Of a DNA stretch of 64,000 bases, positions 44,704-52,958 are shown one piece after another. Every line of letters starts with the position of its first letter. Position 1 is the first letter of the stretch. Source of the DNA: Georhizobium profundi. GTDB taxonomy: Bacteria > Pseudomonadota > Alphaproteobacteria > Rhizobiales > Rhizobiaceae. The translations under genes and the position numbers were made by a program. Location of the stretch: assembly GCF_003952725.1 (NCBI RefSeq), contig NZ_CP032509.1, positions 892,001-956,000 of the forward strand, in the 5' to 3' direction. The notes under the pieces were generated by a model, which had not been told where the DNA came from, did no database searches, and saw only the letters and a program-made list of their open reading frames with translations.

Positions 44704-47700
44704 TCAGGTCAAGGGCTGCATGACGCGACCGGTGCGCACCAACTTGCCCCAGCCGACGAAGGTGCCTTTGAAGGCTGCAAGCAGCGCCCGAATAGCGGTG
44801 ACGTAGAGAAGCTGGCGGTAGGTGATGCGCTGCAGCAGCACCAGAAACACCGTATCGAGCGTGACGCGCCCGCCGCCGAGACGGACCCCTATGGAGGCTG
44901 CGATCAGGTCGAGCGTCTGGAATCCGATCCAGAAGGCAGCAAGCAATTGAAGCGTCGGCGCGTCGATCGGTTCCGCCGACAGCATCAGTGATGCGGCTGT
45001 AGCGACGAGCAGCAGGAGAAGCGCTGCATCCATGATCGGCGCCATCAGCGTGAACAGGAATTGCAGGATGATGTTGGGCAGTGTGACAAGCGATATGCCG
45101 CTTGGCCGCGCCGCCATGGCGCCCTTGTGCTTCCAAGCGATCTGCAGCGTTCCGAAGAGCCAGCGAAACCGCTGCTTGAGGAACGGGCGCAGGGTCTCCG
45201 GCGCTTCGGTTAGGGCCACGGCATCGAGGGCATTGACGATTTTCCAGCCCTTGCGCTGGAGAGCGACGGTCAGGTCGCCATCCTCGGCGAGCGTGTCGGT
45301 GGAGTAGCCACCCACCTCCACGATTGCCGTGCGGCGCCAGGCCCCGATGGCGCCGGGCACCACGCCGATTGCACCGAAATATTCGAAGGCGGAGCGTTCC
45401 AGTCCCTGGCCGATGAGATATTCGAGTGCCTGGAAACGCGTGAGAAGATTGATCGTGTTGCCGACCACGACCTTGCCCGCGACCGCGCCGATCCGCCCAT
45501 CGGTGAATGGACGGATCAGCTTCTCCACAGCGTCAGGCAGAAGCACGGTGTCCCCATCGATGGCGACAAGCACGTCTTCGCGGGACATGGCGATGCCGTA
45601 GTTGAGGGCCGCCGCCTTGCCCCCATTCTCCTTGCGGAAGACACGCACGCGGGAATTGCCGGCGAAGGTCTCCCGCACGACGTCGCTTGTGCGGTCGCTG
45701 GAGCCATCGTCGATCACGGTGATGGTCAGGCGCTCGCCAAGCGTCGATGCCAGCAATCCTGCGACCGTCTTGGCAATGACCTTTTCCTCGTTGAAGGCGG
45801 GAACGAGCACCGCGACGCTGCCGGCGAAGGGCGGCCGCATGATCTGGCATTGCCTGCGCCGGCGCTGGAGGAATGCGGCCGCAATGATGAAGGCGAGACG
45901 GGCCGTTCCGATGACTGCAGCCGTGATGGCAATCAATGCAAGGACACCGCCGAACCGGGCACCCACTGCCATCGCGGTTGCGCGGATACGGCTGCCGGCA
46001 CGATTGGCGAAGGTCTCAGGCACATAGGGCTGGATCAGCGCTTCTTGCGCAACGCCGACGAGCTCGTGGGTGGACACGAATCTGTAGCCCTCGGCCGTCA
46101 GCGTATCGATGATCTTGGGCAGCGCTTCGATGGTTCCGCGTCGATCGCCGCCGGAATCGTGCAGCAGCACGACCTGGCCGTTGCCGTCGCTGACGTCGTC
46201 GATCACGCGCTGTGCAAGTTGATCGCCGGTCCAGACGAAGTAGTCGAACGCATCAATGTCGAGGCCGCCGAAGAGATATCCGAGCCGTGTTGCCTCACTA
46301 TAGAGAGCCGGAACGCCTTCCAGGTAATCGTAACCCGTCATCGCATAAGGCGGGCGGAAAAGCACCGATCGAACGCCGAGTTCGGATTCGAACGCACGCT
46401 GCGTCGCGGTTAACTCGGCGGCGATGCGCTCGGCGCTGCTTTGGAAGAGATTGGGGTGCAGGAAGGAGTGGTTGCCGACATCGTGGCCCTCGGCTAGTGC
46501 GCGCCGCGCGATCGCGGGATCATTCATCACCTTGCTGCCGATCATGTAGAAGGTGGCGCGGGCGCCGCGTTTCTTCAGGATGTCCAGAATCTGCGGCGTG
46601 AACACCGCATCGGGTCCATCATCGAACGTCAGGGCGATCGCTTTGGGATCTGCAGGGAACCAGGCCGCGAATTCCGTCTGGCGCGGGATATTGGGCATGG
46701 TTTGGCCGACAATCAGGCCGAGGCTTTCGTTGAAGGTGAGACTGCGGGTGCCGGTCGTTCCCGGCGCTGCCGAGAGAAGCACGCCCTTGGCCTGCTCGAA
46801 TGCGCCATAGCCCGCGTCCGTCGGGGTCAACGCGGCGCGCGTTTCGGCGTTTGGAATCAGGCCTTTGGCAAGGAAGCGCCACACGCCCGGATCTTCCATG
46901 CCGAGCCGCCAGATCGCGATTCCGGCGGGGGCGCTGGCAAGAGCGACGCTTGCCTGATTGAAGACGGTAGCGGCATCCAGCATCCAGACGGAGCGCGCTC
47001 TCCCAAGGGCATCCGTATAATCAAACGTCGCGTTCAGCGAAGCCGGATCCATGCGTAGCGCCGCGCCGCTGGCCGCCATGCGATCCCACGCCATTTGTAC
47101 CGACACCAGTTCGCTGGTGCCGTGGGCCTTCCAGTCGTAGGCGAAGGAGCCGATCGACATGATCAACTTCTCGCGCGGCAGCACGCGCGTTACCTTCGCC
47201 AAGTAATCTTCGAACCATCCCTGGCTTGCCGTGGGGCCGGACCGATGGCGCTGACCCGTGTTGTCGTGCGCCTGGACCAAGACATAGTCGGTCGCCGACG
47301 AGACGCTGGCGATTTCGGCCATCGATGCGCCCGCCGGGGCAATGAAGATAACCTTTCGGCCGGTGGGCTGCAGCGCTTGCCGCAGCGTGGCGATGAATAA
47401 GCGCGTGTCGCGATGGCCGGCCGGCAGGGCTTCGGAAAAGTCGAGCGCGATACCGGCAGCGCCGAGCGTGTCCAGTTGAGCACCGATGCGCTCGACCAAG
47501 TCCTGACGTGTGCGCGCAGAGGCGAGGTAGCGGAGCATGTCGCTGGTTGAGGCTTCTGCTTTCAGCAGCGGATAGAGCGCGAGATGCGGCGCGTTCTGCT
47601 TGATCCACGGCAGTGTCGGAATCTCCGTCAAAGAGCTGACGATCTCCGGCCGGCCGCCAGCCGTTCGCAGGCCCAGCCATTCCGGGATGATGCCGTCGAG

Positions 47701-48114
47701 CCGGTCGGCATTGCGCATCAACGAGACGAAAGCGCCGGTATCCTCTTCTGCCAGAAACGCGAGGCGAAGCGCCTGGCGTCCGGCTTCGCCGACCCGGCGG
47801 TTCCGGGTCGCAACCAGCGCGGGCTCGTTTTTGTCATGCACCAGTCTGCCGGTCTCGCGGGCCTTCAGCTCTGGATGAAATCCAACCAGTTCGCGGAGCG
47901 TTGGAGCATTAACGATGCCGTAGGCGACCACGGCAAGGCCGGTGCACAGGGTGAAGACCAAAGCAAGCATGACGGCGTTGGCGAAGAGCGCCCGGCGACC
48001 GGAGCCGTCGAAAAATATATGGCCGGCTCTATGAGTAGTTTCGGCAGGTCCGACGGATGGTACCGTCGCTGCTGGCACGACATTGCGCTCTTCGCTTTGG
48101 CCGTTATCTGCCAT
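44704..48114 (-). CDS. trifunctional membrane polysaccharide synthase: GH18-like + NodB deacetylase + GT2
   Basis: 1,136 residues. A membrane anchor (about 42-68) is followed by a periplasmic GH18-like domain (about 90-460) with GIALDFSEAL in place of the canonical DxxDxDxE, keeping Asp and Glu. Next is a CE4/NodB deacetylase domain with TFDDGPD (Asp 498-499), metal histidines HSFLH (549, 553), RPPYA and the late LLHDSGG. A transmembrane stretch (about 735-765) precedes a processive GT2 domain with DDGSSD (from 802), DGDT, EDGD and QRFRW (981-985), and C-terminal membrane helices. It would polymerise a GlcNAc-type glycan, deacetylate and possibly cleave it. The start is ATG 48114 (GAGG 8 nt upstream). 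First gene of the operon with the exporter and GH18. Confidence 0.9.
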   Translation of the reverse strand: MADNGQSEERNVVPAATVPSVGPAETTHRAGHIFFDGSGRRALFANAVMLALVFTLCTGLAVVAYGIVNAPTLRELVGFHPELKARETGRLVHDKNEPALVATRNRRVGEAGRQALRLAFLAEEDTGAFVSLMRNADRLDGIIPEWLGLRTAGGRPEIVSSLTEIPTLPWIKQNAPHLALYPLLKAEASTSDMLRYLASARTRQDLVERIGAQLDTLGAAGIALDFSEALPAGHRDTRLFIATLRQALQPTGRKVIFIAPAGASMAEIASVSSATDYVLVQAHDNTGQRHRSGPTASQGWFEDYLAKVTRVLPREKLIMSIGSFAYDWKAHGTSELVSVQMAWDRMAASGAALRMDPASLNATFDYTDALGRARSVWMLDAATVFNQASVALASAPAGIAIWRLGMEDPGVWRFLAKGLIPNAETRAALTPTDAGYGAFEQAKGVLLSAAPGTTGTRSLTFNESLGLIVGQTMPNIPRQTEFAAWFPADPKAIALTFDDGPDAVFTPQILDILKKRGARATFYMIGSKVMNDPAIARRALAEGHDVGNHSFLHPNLFQSSAERIAAELTATQRAFESELGVRSVLFRPPYAMTGYDYLEGVPALYSEATRLGYLFGGLDIDAFDYFVWTGDQLAQRVIDDVSDGNGQVVLLHDSGGDRRGTIEALPKIIDTLTAEGYRFVSTHELVGVAQEALIQPYVPETFANRAGSRIRATAMAVGARFGGVLALIAITAAVIGTARLAFIIAAAFLQRRRRQCQIMRPPFAGSVAVLVPAFNEEKVIAKTVAGLLASTLGERLTITVIDDGSSDRTSDVVRETFAGNSRVRVFRKENGGKAAALNYGIAMSREDVLVAIDGDTVLLPDAVEKLIRPFTDGRIGAVAGKVVVGNTINLLTRFQALEYLIGQGLERSAFEYFGAIGVVPGAIGAWRRTAIVEVGGYSTDTLAEDGDLTVALQRKGWKIVNALDAVALTEAPETLRPFLKQRFRWLFGTLQIAWKHKGAMAARPSGISLVTLPNIILQFLFTLMAPIMDAALLLLLVATAASLMLSAEPIDAPTLQLLAAFWIGFQTLDLIAASIGVRLGGGRVTLDTVFLVLLQRITYRQLLYVTAIRALLAAFKGTFVGWGKLVRTGRVMQPLT

Positions 48115-48342
48115 GTTCCCAGCCTCGTAGGCATGCGCCAGCAATCGACCGAGCTGTTGCGCGGTCAGCTTTTACGATCAGCAAAGCGATGTAGTGTTCA
48201 CCTATTGGATTGGATTTACGTGTCCAATCCGCCCTTAATTTGTAGTAGATATTACATACGTAATTAAAAAATTTTGTATTTACGTGATATTAAGAATGAT
48301 AACATCGAAAATTATTGATGTAATCGGCGTTTTTACTAGGTA
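48115..48342 (-). promoter_or_regulatory. AT-rich intergenic region with palindromes upstream of the polysaccharide operon
   Basis: The stretch 48231-48345 is strikingly AT-rich for this window. It holds a perfect 8-8-8 inverted repeat GGATTGGA-TTTACGTG-TCCAATCC (48207-48230), a second palindrome ATTAC-ATAC-GTAAT (48251-48264), and repeated ATTTACGTG (48214 and 48277) and ATACGTA motifs. It probably contains the promoter and binding sites for one or more repressors or activators of the synthase operon. The identity of the binding protein is not readable. Confidence 0.5.
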
Positions 48343-49011
48343 TCAATACGTATGCGACGCGCTGCGCTGTTGACGGTGCCGCGTCGGATCAATGGCGAAA
48401 TCGCCCTCGACGATCATGGCGAGACGCACGAGTTCGGCCACGTTGCGCGCATTCATTTTGGCCATCACGTTGGCACGATGAACCTCGACCGTGCGGGGGC
48501 TGATCCGCAGTTCATGGGCGATCGACTTGTTGGGAAGCCCATCGACCACACCACGCAAAACGTTGACTTCACGCGGCGTGAGTCGCGAGAGGCGCGCTCG
48601 GACGTCGGCGATCTCATCAAGCTCCTCGGTGTCATTGATCGCATTGTTTGCAATCGCTGCGCGCACCGCATCGACAAGTGTGTTCGGTTCGAACGGCATC
48701 TGCAGGAAATCAGCGGCGCCGGCTTTCATGGCCGCGACGGCGGTTTGAACATCGCCTTGCTGAGCGACGAAGATTACCGGAAGCTGCGTGCCAACCGCTC
48801 GAAGTTCGTGCAGACACTGCGCCTCGGAAGGCGTTCCCGTGTCTCGTCCGACGACCAGACAGCCCGGTGACAGACTTCTTGGAACAGCCAGGAACTGGCC
48901 GAGATTTCCATGAAACCGCACCGCATACCCAGCGAGAGCCAACATGAAGCTGAGTGAATGCCGCACCCCGTCATCGGGATGGATCACGTGTATGACGATT
49001 TCTTGGCCCAT
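48343..49011 (-). CDS. FixJ-family response regulator with degenerate receiver
   Basis: 222 residues, FixJ/NarL architecture: receiver (1-120) and LuxR-type HTH (RLTPREVNVLRGVVDGLPNKSIAHELRISPRTVEVHRANVMAKM split across about 140-185). The HTH is intact. In the receiver, acidic residues near HPDDG are kept, but aligned to FixJ the phospho-acceptor Asp is Gly 55 (CLVVGRDTG), the switch Thr is Ala 83 (FVAQQGD) and the invariant Lys is Met 105 (LQMPF). It therefore probably works without phosphorylation. It lies 198 bp upstream of the polysaccharide operon on the same strand and is a natural candidate for its control. Confidence 0.9.
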   Translation of the reverse strand: MGQEIVIHVIHPDDGVRHSLSFMLALAGYAVRFHGNLGQFLAVPRSLSPGCLVVGRDTGTPSEAQCLHELRAVGTQLPVIFVAQQGDVQTAVAAMKAGAADFLQMPFEPNTLVDAVRAAIANNAINDTEELDEIADVRARLSRLTPREVNVLRGVVDGLPNKSIAHELRISPRTVEVHRANVMAKMNARNVAELVRLAMIVEGDFAIDPTRHRQQRSASHTY

Positions 49012-49335
49012 AAGCGTGCCTCGGAACGGGCGATGACGGCTTGAATTGGGGCTAAACGGGCAAGCCTGAAATCGCGTGTTTGCTAATGCAAATCACCTGC
49101 AGCTTGATAATGGTAGCACCGACTATTCGGGCTTTCTGCGGACGAAGGTCGGGTCCATTAGCCCGACTTTGCGATCAAACTTTAATTCGTTGGTCTCTGC
49201 ACCTCTGTCGGCTGTGGAGGCGAATACCGTCGCCGCACGGTCAGCGAGAGGGTAAAATTGACGGAAACGCCGACGCTGTCGTTGATCTTGATCAGACAGG
49301 ATGCGGGGCCATCGGAGACGGGAACTCGGGCATTC
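49012..49335. other. gene-free region between the EcfG-like sigma gene and the FixJ-like gene
   Basis: No convincing coding sequence. It contains a stem-loop with 9-bp arms AAGGTCGGG / CCCGACTTT (49145-49153 and 49162-49170, one wobble pair), which could terminate the sigma-factor transcript coming from the right. The rest holds the presumed promoter of the FixJ-like gene near 49012-49080; no clear -35/-10 or EcfG motif was recognised. Confidence 0.5.
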
Positions 49336-49929
49336 TCAGGCGGGCAGCAGCTGTTCACGATCTCCGGCGTTCACCATAGCCTGAGCGGATGCTTCGCCTG
49401 AAAGCTCGATGAGATGAAGCCGTGCGCGGTTGAGCCGGCTCTTGATGGTGCCGATGGCGCAGCCGCAGATTTGAGCGGCGTCGATATAGGTGATGCCCAG
49501 CATCGAAATGAGAATAAGCACTTCGCGCTGCTCGTAAGGCAGTTTGCGGATGGCCTGCGTGATTTCATGGCCGCGCATGGTCCATTCCTGTGTCGGGCTC
49601 ATCACCGGCTTGGAGGACGCGCAGTCGGCCACTCCCGGGCTCTCGCGGGCATAAATACGTGCCTTCGTGTAGAAGGTATTCCGCATGATGGTGAAAAGCC
49701 AGGACTTCAGGCTCGTCCCGGGTGTGAACTGATGGATGTTCGCGATGCCTTTCAAGAGTGTTTCCTGCACGAGGTCATCGGCATCATTGGGGTTTGGGCA
49801 GAAGGTTCGCGCAAAAGCGCGCAGCGGCGCGATCATCGCGACGATCTGGCGGTCCGTGTCCTTTTCACGCGGCAAGCGAATGGGTGCACTCGTCGCCGCC
49901 CCGGTCGAAATAGTCGGAATCATGTTCAT
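49336..49929 (-). CDS. EcfG-like ECF sigma factor (general stress response type)
   Basis: 197 residues. Sigma region 2: LRAFARTFCPNPNDADDLVQETLLKGI (about 36-62) and SLKSWLFTIMRN. Region 4: LPYEQREVLILISMLGITYIDAAQICGCAIGTIKSRLNRAR. The ICGCAxGTIKSRxNRAR block is the EcfG (ECF15) signature of alphaproteobacterial general stress sigma factors. phyR and nepR are not in the window, so this is probably a secondary EcfG paralogue. It is preceded by an EcfG-type promoter, implying auto- or cross-activation. Confidence 0.9.
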   Translation of the reverse strand: MNMIPTISTGAATSAPIRLPREKDTDRQIVAMIAPLRAFARTFCPNPNDADDLVQETLLKGIANIHQFTPGTSLKSWLFTIMRNTFYTKARIYARESPGVADCASSKPVMSPTQEWTMRGHEITQAIRKLPYEQREVLILISMLGITYIDAAQICGCAIGTIKSRLNRARLHLIELSGEASAQAMVNAGDREQLLPA

Positions 49930-49972
49930 GTCCCTTCACTCCACGCTTGTGGCCTCCCCAGCATGGTCGCTC

Positions 49973-49997
49973 AACGGGTGGTTATTATCGTCGTTCC
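49973..49997 (-). promoter_or_regulatory. EcfG-type promoter (GGAAC-N16-CGTT)
   Basis: On the minus strand GGAAC at 49997-49993 and CGTT at 49976-49973 are separated by exactly 16 bases, the general-stress consensus. It lies 44-68 bp upstream of the sigma factor ATG. Confidence 0.82.
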
Positions 49998-50186
49998 ACA
50001 AGAATAACGCTGAGGGAGATCTTTCTTTTTACTGCGAATTAACATGTGTTATTGACCCAACTTGTCTGGCCGGCCAAGCACTGTCGCAGTTGATTAGGCT
50101 TTGCTGACGCACAGGGCGCTCTATTTTGAAGGCCGATGAACTTCATCCTGTGTCATGCGTTGGGTGCCATTGACGGAGTACAGTCC

Positions 50187-50507
50187 ATGGCACGTAAGAC
50201 ACCTTCGAACCTTCGATCCGGCCCCCATCCCCATGGGGATACGCCGCGTGAGGAAGCGACCGAGCCGGCAGAGGCTCTTCCCCCGTATTCGGATGCGGAG
50301 CTGGAGCGCAGCCTCAGCACTCTGATCGGTGAGGATGCTGCGATGGACGGGTCGAACGTTTCCATCCATGTCGTTGACGGTGTGGCGCAATTGTCCGGGG
50401 AAGTGGCGACCGCGAGCGAAGTCGAGAGGGCGGGGGAAATCGCTGAGGGCTTGCCCGGCCTAACTGCCGTCCACAACGCGCTCATCGTGAGAAGCGGCTC
50501 GCACTGA
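50187..50507 (+). CDS. BON-domain protein
   Basis: 106 residues. A charged, proline-rich N-terminus of about 35 residues is followed by a BON domain: YSDAELERSLSTLIGEDAAMDGSNVSIHVVDGVAQLSGEVATASEVERAGEIAEGLPG (described by its conserved Gly in VVDGVAQLSGEV and the ending TAVHNALIV). BON domains bind lipids or membranes and are common in envelope-stress proteins. ATG 50187, with GGAG upstream, is chosen over 50136. There is no signal peptide. It sits among stress-type genes beside the EcfG-like sigma factor. Confidence 0.82.
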   Translation: MARKTPSNLRSGPHPHGDTPREEATEPAEALPPYSDAELERSLSTLIGEDAAMDGSNVSIHVVDGVAQLSGEVATASEVERAGEIAEGLPGLTAVHNALIVRSGSH

Positions 50508-50537
50508 AGGGTAGCCTCCAAGCGGACGGCTATCGGC

Positions 50538-50741
50538 TCAGTTGTGGCGGTTTCCGAATTCCAAGGCAATTCCGCCGATCGTCGCTTCGTCGATGATCAT
50601 CTGCTCGATGATAAGCGCATCGAGCTGGAACCGGAGCGCCAGCGCAGCGACGAGATCGTTGACCTGAACGGGTGCATTGTCATTGCGGGCATCGTTCATG
50701 ACTCGGGAAATTTCTGCGCCGATCCTGTCGTTGTCATTCAT
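50538..50741 (-). CDS. small hypothetical protein
   Basis: 67 residues, acidic, starting MNDNDRIGAEISRVMNDARN, with predicted helices and no membrane segment or known motif. The start is supported by a strong CGGAGGGAG 6 nt before the ATG; upstream in-frame sequence is spacer. It is convergent with the BON gene. I do not recognise the family. A GGAAC upstream lacks a properly spaced CGTT. Confidence 0.6.
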   Translation of the reverse strand: MNDNDRIGAEISRVMNDARNDNAPVQVNDLVAALALRFQLDALIIEQMIIDEATIGGIALEFGNRHN

Positions 50742-50933
50742 CAAAGCTCCCTCCGGTTGCGCCCAAGACCCTAGGTGCAAGCACATAGGACGGCACTAAC
50801 ATATGTTCCTTTCAGGCGCGCCGAGCTTAGGTTGCTCTCAAATCTGCGGATTTGGCAGCCATTAACCTTTGTTATTGCGACGCCTGGACGCAAACATGAT
50901 GGTCCGGGTCCGTTCTAATGGAAGGACAGCGCC

Positions 50934-51218
50934 ATGGACATCGCCCATGAATTGATCACGATCATCGACGATCCAGCCATTCCAGACAAAGATCGCATCA
51001 TGAAGACACGGTCGCTGGTCGAGGCGATGACCGATCGGCTGGACGACAGTGAGGCCGCCGGTCGGATGCGACGAACCTTCAACGATGCCTATCTCAATCT
51101 CCAGCTGGCCGTAATGGCTGACCATCCCAGCATGATCCAGCAGTGTCGCCAGCAGTGCCGATCAATCATCGCAGAGATCGATCTGGCCGCGCGGGCGGCT
51201 TCCGGCGAAGCGGCGTGA
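50934..51218 (+). CDS. small hypothetical helical protein
   Basis: 94 residues, almost entirely predicted helix (MDIAHELITIIDDPAIPDKD, then DRLDDSEAAGRMRRTFNDAY and QQCRQQCRSIIAEIDLAARA). The ATG has GGAAGGAC upstream. No membrane segment or enzymatic motif is seen, and I do not recognise a family. It ends 19 bp before the glycosylase gene in the same direction and may be co-transcribed. Confidence 0.65.
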   Translation: MDIAHELITIIDDPAIPDKDRIMKTRSLVEAMTDRLDDSEAAGRMRRTFNDAYLNLQLAVMADHPSMIQQCRQQCRSIIAEIDLAARAASGEAA

Positions 51219-51237
51219 GGGGTCGCTTCTTGCTTTA

Positions 51238-51825
51238 ATGCAAACCTCGAGCGATCAGCTGGTCGTCCGTTCCCTGGTGCAGCCGTCGTTCTTCGATGGT
51301 GATGCCGTTGCCCTTGCGCGGGCCCTCATCGGTGCCACGCTGTTCGTGCGTGGGGTCGGTGGACTTGTCGTCGAGACCGAAGCCTATCGACACGATGATG
51401 CCGCTTCGCACAGTTCCAACGGTGAAACGGTGCGCAACCGCGCGATGTTCGGCCCACCGGGACACGCCTATGTCTACCGGTCATACGGCATCCATTGGTG
51501 CCTCAATGTGGTCTGCGCCAGGGGGCAGGCCGTGCTGTTTCGAGCGATCGAGCCGGGCCTTGGCGTGGACGCAATGCGAGTGCGGCGAGGACGCGACAAG
51601 CTTGAGGATTTGTGCGCCGGGCCAGGGCGGCTCGGGCAAGCCTTGGGCATCGATCGGGCCGATGATGGGCAACCGTTCGATGGATGTGATTTGCAGATTC
51701 ACGTCCCGTCGATGATGTCCCAACCAATACTCGTGGGGCCGCGCATCGGCATCACCAAGAATGCGGACCTCCCTTGGCGCTTCGGCCTGTCGGGGTCACC
51801 CCATCTGAGCCGCCGCTTCGCCTAA
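51238..51825 (+). CDS. DNA-3-methyladenine glycosylase (AAG/MPG family)
   Basis: A 195-residue alkyladenine glycosylase that excises alkylated purines. Seen: ARALIGATLFVR, the catalytic ETEAYRHDDAASHS (Glu activates water), FGPPGHAYVYRSYGIHWCLNVV with the intercalating Tyr region, LFRAIEP, and GPGRLGQALGI. Length is typical for bacterial members. The ribosome site before ATG 51238 is weak. It is placed with stress-response genes, consistent with DNA-damage protection. Confidence 0.92.
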   Translation: MQTSSDQLVVRSLVQPSFFDGDAVALARALIGATLFVRGVGGLVVETEAYRHDDAASHSSNGETVRNRAMFGPPGHAYVYRSYGIHWCLNVVCARGQAVLFRAIEPGLGVDAMRVRRGRDKLEDLCAGPGRLGQALGIDRADDGQPFDGCDLQIHVPSMMSQPILVGPRIGITKNADLPWRFGLSGSPHLSRRFA

Positions 51826-51923
51826 GCAAGATGGAACATCGAGAGTGCGCGTGGCTTTTGGTCTCGAAGGGATCGTCCGGCGAGGAGAGACGATAGTCCC
51901 TGCAACAACGCTTGGAGCCAGTC

Positions 51924-52157
51924 TTGCCGGTTTATCAGTTCAAGTTCACCAAACAGCACGGCACCGAAACGGTCGACGGGATTTTTCTGGCCAACGAAAC
52001 TGTCCTCCAGCAGGAAGCAATTCGCAGCGCCCTCGATATTATGCATGAGGGGATAGACGAGGGGTTGGATCGCTCGCAGTGGGTCCTGCACGTGTTTGAC
52101 GCGCAGGGACGTTTGGTGCTTCATCTTCCTTTCGCAAAACTGCTGCAGCCGGATTAG
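51924..52157 (+). CDS. DUF6894-family small protein
   Basis: About 77 residues, beginning (M)PVYQFKFTKQHGTETVDGI and ending GRLVLHLPFAKLLQPD, the typical layout of DUF6894 proteins, which start MPxYxF and end with a VxLxVPF strand. The function of the family is unknown; members are abundant in Hyphomicrobiales and often stress-induced. The start is TTG 51924, with GGAG 7 nt upstream; TTG 51912 is the alternative. Confidence 0.75.
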   Translation: MPVYQFKFTKQHGTETVDGIFLANETVLQQEAIRSALDIMHEGIDEGLDRSQWVLHVFDAQGRLVLHLPFAKLLQPD

Positions 52158-52234
52158 ATCATCCCGCTTGCTCGGTCTCTTGATGACGGCCATGAAGGCG
52201 CCACTGTCAGTACAACTCGTTGAATGGAAGATGC

Positions 52235-52954
52235 ATGCCGCATTGCCTCAAGCTCAATCTCTCTGCTCGCGACAGGTTGACCGATGCCGAGTGCGCGATC
52301 ATCGATCAGATGGGAGCTCGGCAGAAGCTGGTTCCTGCCAAACACGACATCGTGCGTGAGGGCGATATCCCCACCGAAAGCTGTCTCGTCCTCTCAGGGT
52401 TTTCTGCGCGCTATCACCTTCTCGCAAACGGGAAGCGACAGATCAGCGCCATCCACGTATCCGGCGATTTCGTCGATCTGCACAGCCTGCTGCTGAACGA
52501 AATGGATCATGGTGTGGTAGCGTTGAGCGATTGCCAGGTTGCGCTCGTGCCGCACCGCATGTTGCGCGAGTTGACGGAAACCGAACCGCATCTCTCCCGG
52601 CTGTTGTGGCTGTCGACGCTGATCGATGCCGCCGTGCATCGGCGCTGGCTTGTCACCTCCGGACGTCTGTCCGCCAGCGCGCAGCTCGCCCATCTGCTCT
52701 GCGAAATCTTCCTCCGGCTGCAGGTGGTGGAACTGGTGGATGGCAACCGGTTCAGTTTCCCGATCAGCCAGGTGGAACTGAGCGACGCGCTGGGGCTCTC
52801 GACCGTTCACATGAATCGCACCATTCGGGATCTGCGTGAGCACGAGCTCGTGTCGTGGAAGGGCTCTGAGGTCACGATCCTCAACTGGGACCGGCTGGCG
52901 GAGCACGGTGACTTCGATGCGGCCTACCTCAATATTGGCCAGCAGGCGCGCTGA
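52235..52954 (+). CDS. Crp/Fnr-family transcriptional regulator
   Basis: 239 residues: an N-terminal cNMP-like beta roll (PAKHDIVREGDIPTESCLVLSGFSARYHLLANGKRQISAIH), a long dimerisation helix, and a C-terminal winged helix with the HTH ISQVELSDALGLSTVHMNRTIRDLRE. The recognition helix (STVHMNRTI) lacks the E-xx-S/C-R of FNR/FixK, so it should not read TTGAT sites. No Fe-S cysteine cluster. It belongs to the large paralogous group found in rhizobia with unknown ligands. ATG 52235 (GGAAG upstream) is chosen over TTG 52220. Confidence 0.85.
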   Translation: MPHCLKLNLSARDRLTDAECAIIDQMGARQKLVPAKHDIVREGDIPTESCLVLSGFSARYHLLANGKRQISAIHVSGDFVDLHSLLLNEMDHGVVALSDCQVALVPHRMLRELTETEPHLSRLLWLSTLIDAAVHRRWLVTSGRLSASAQLAHLLCEIFLRLQVVELVDGNRFSFPISQVELSDALGLSTVHMNRTIRDLREHELVSWKGSEVTILNWDRLAEHGDFDAAYLNIGQQAR

Positions 52955-52958
52955 CGCC

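Noticed and set aside
48115..48342. CRISPR-like or origin-like repeats in the AT-rich stretch
   Set aside because: Repeats are short (9-12 bp) and irregular, with no spacers, DnaA-box cluster or repABC genes; better read as a promoter region.
50741..50812. EcfG promoter for the small gene at 50538-50741
   Set aside because: GGAAC is present on the minus strand (50805 region), but the nearest CGTC is only 12 bases away and no CGTT occurs at 16-17.
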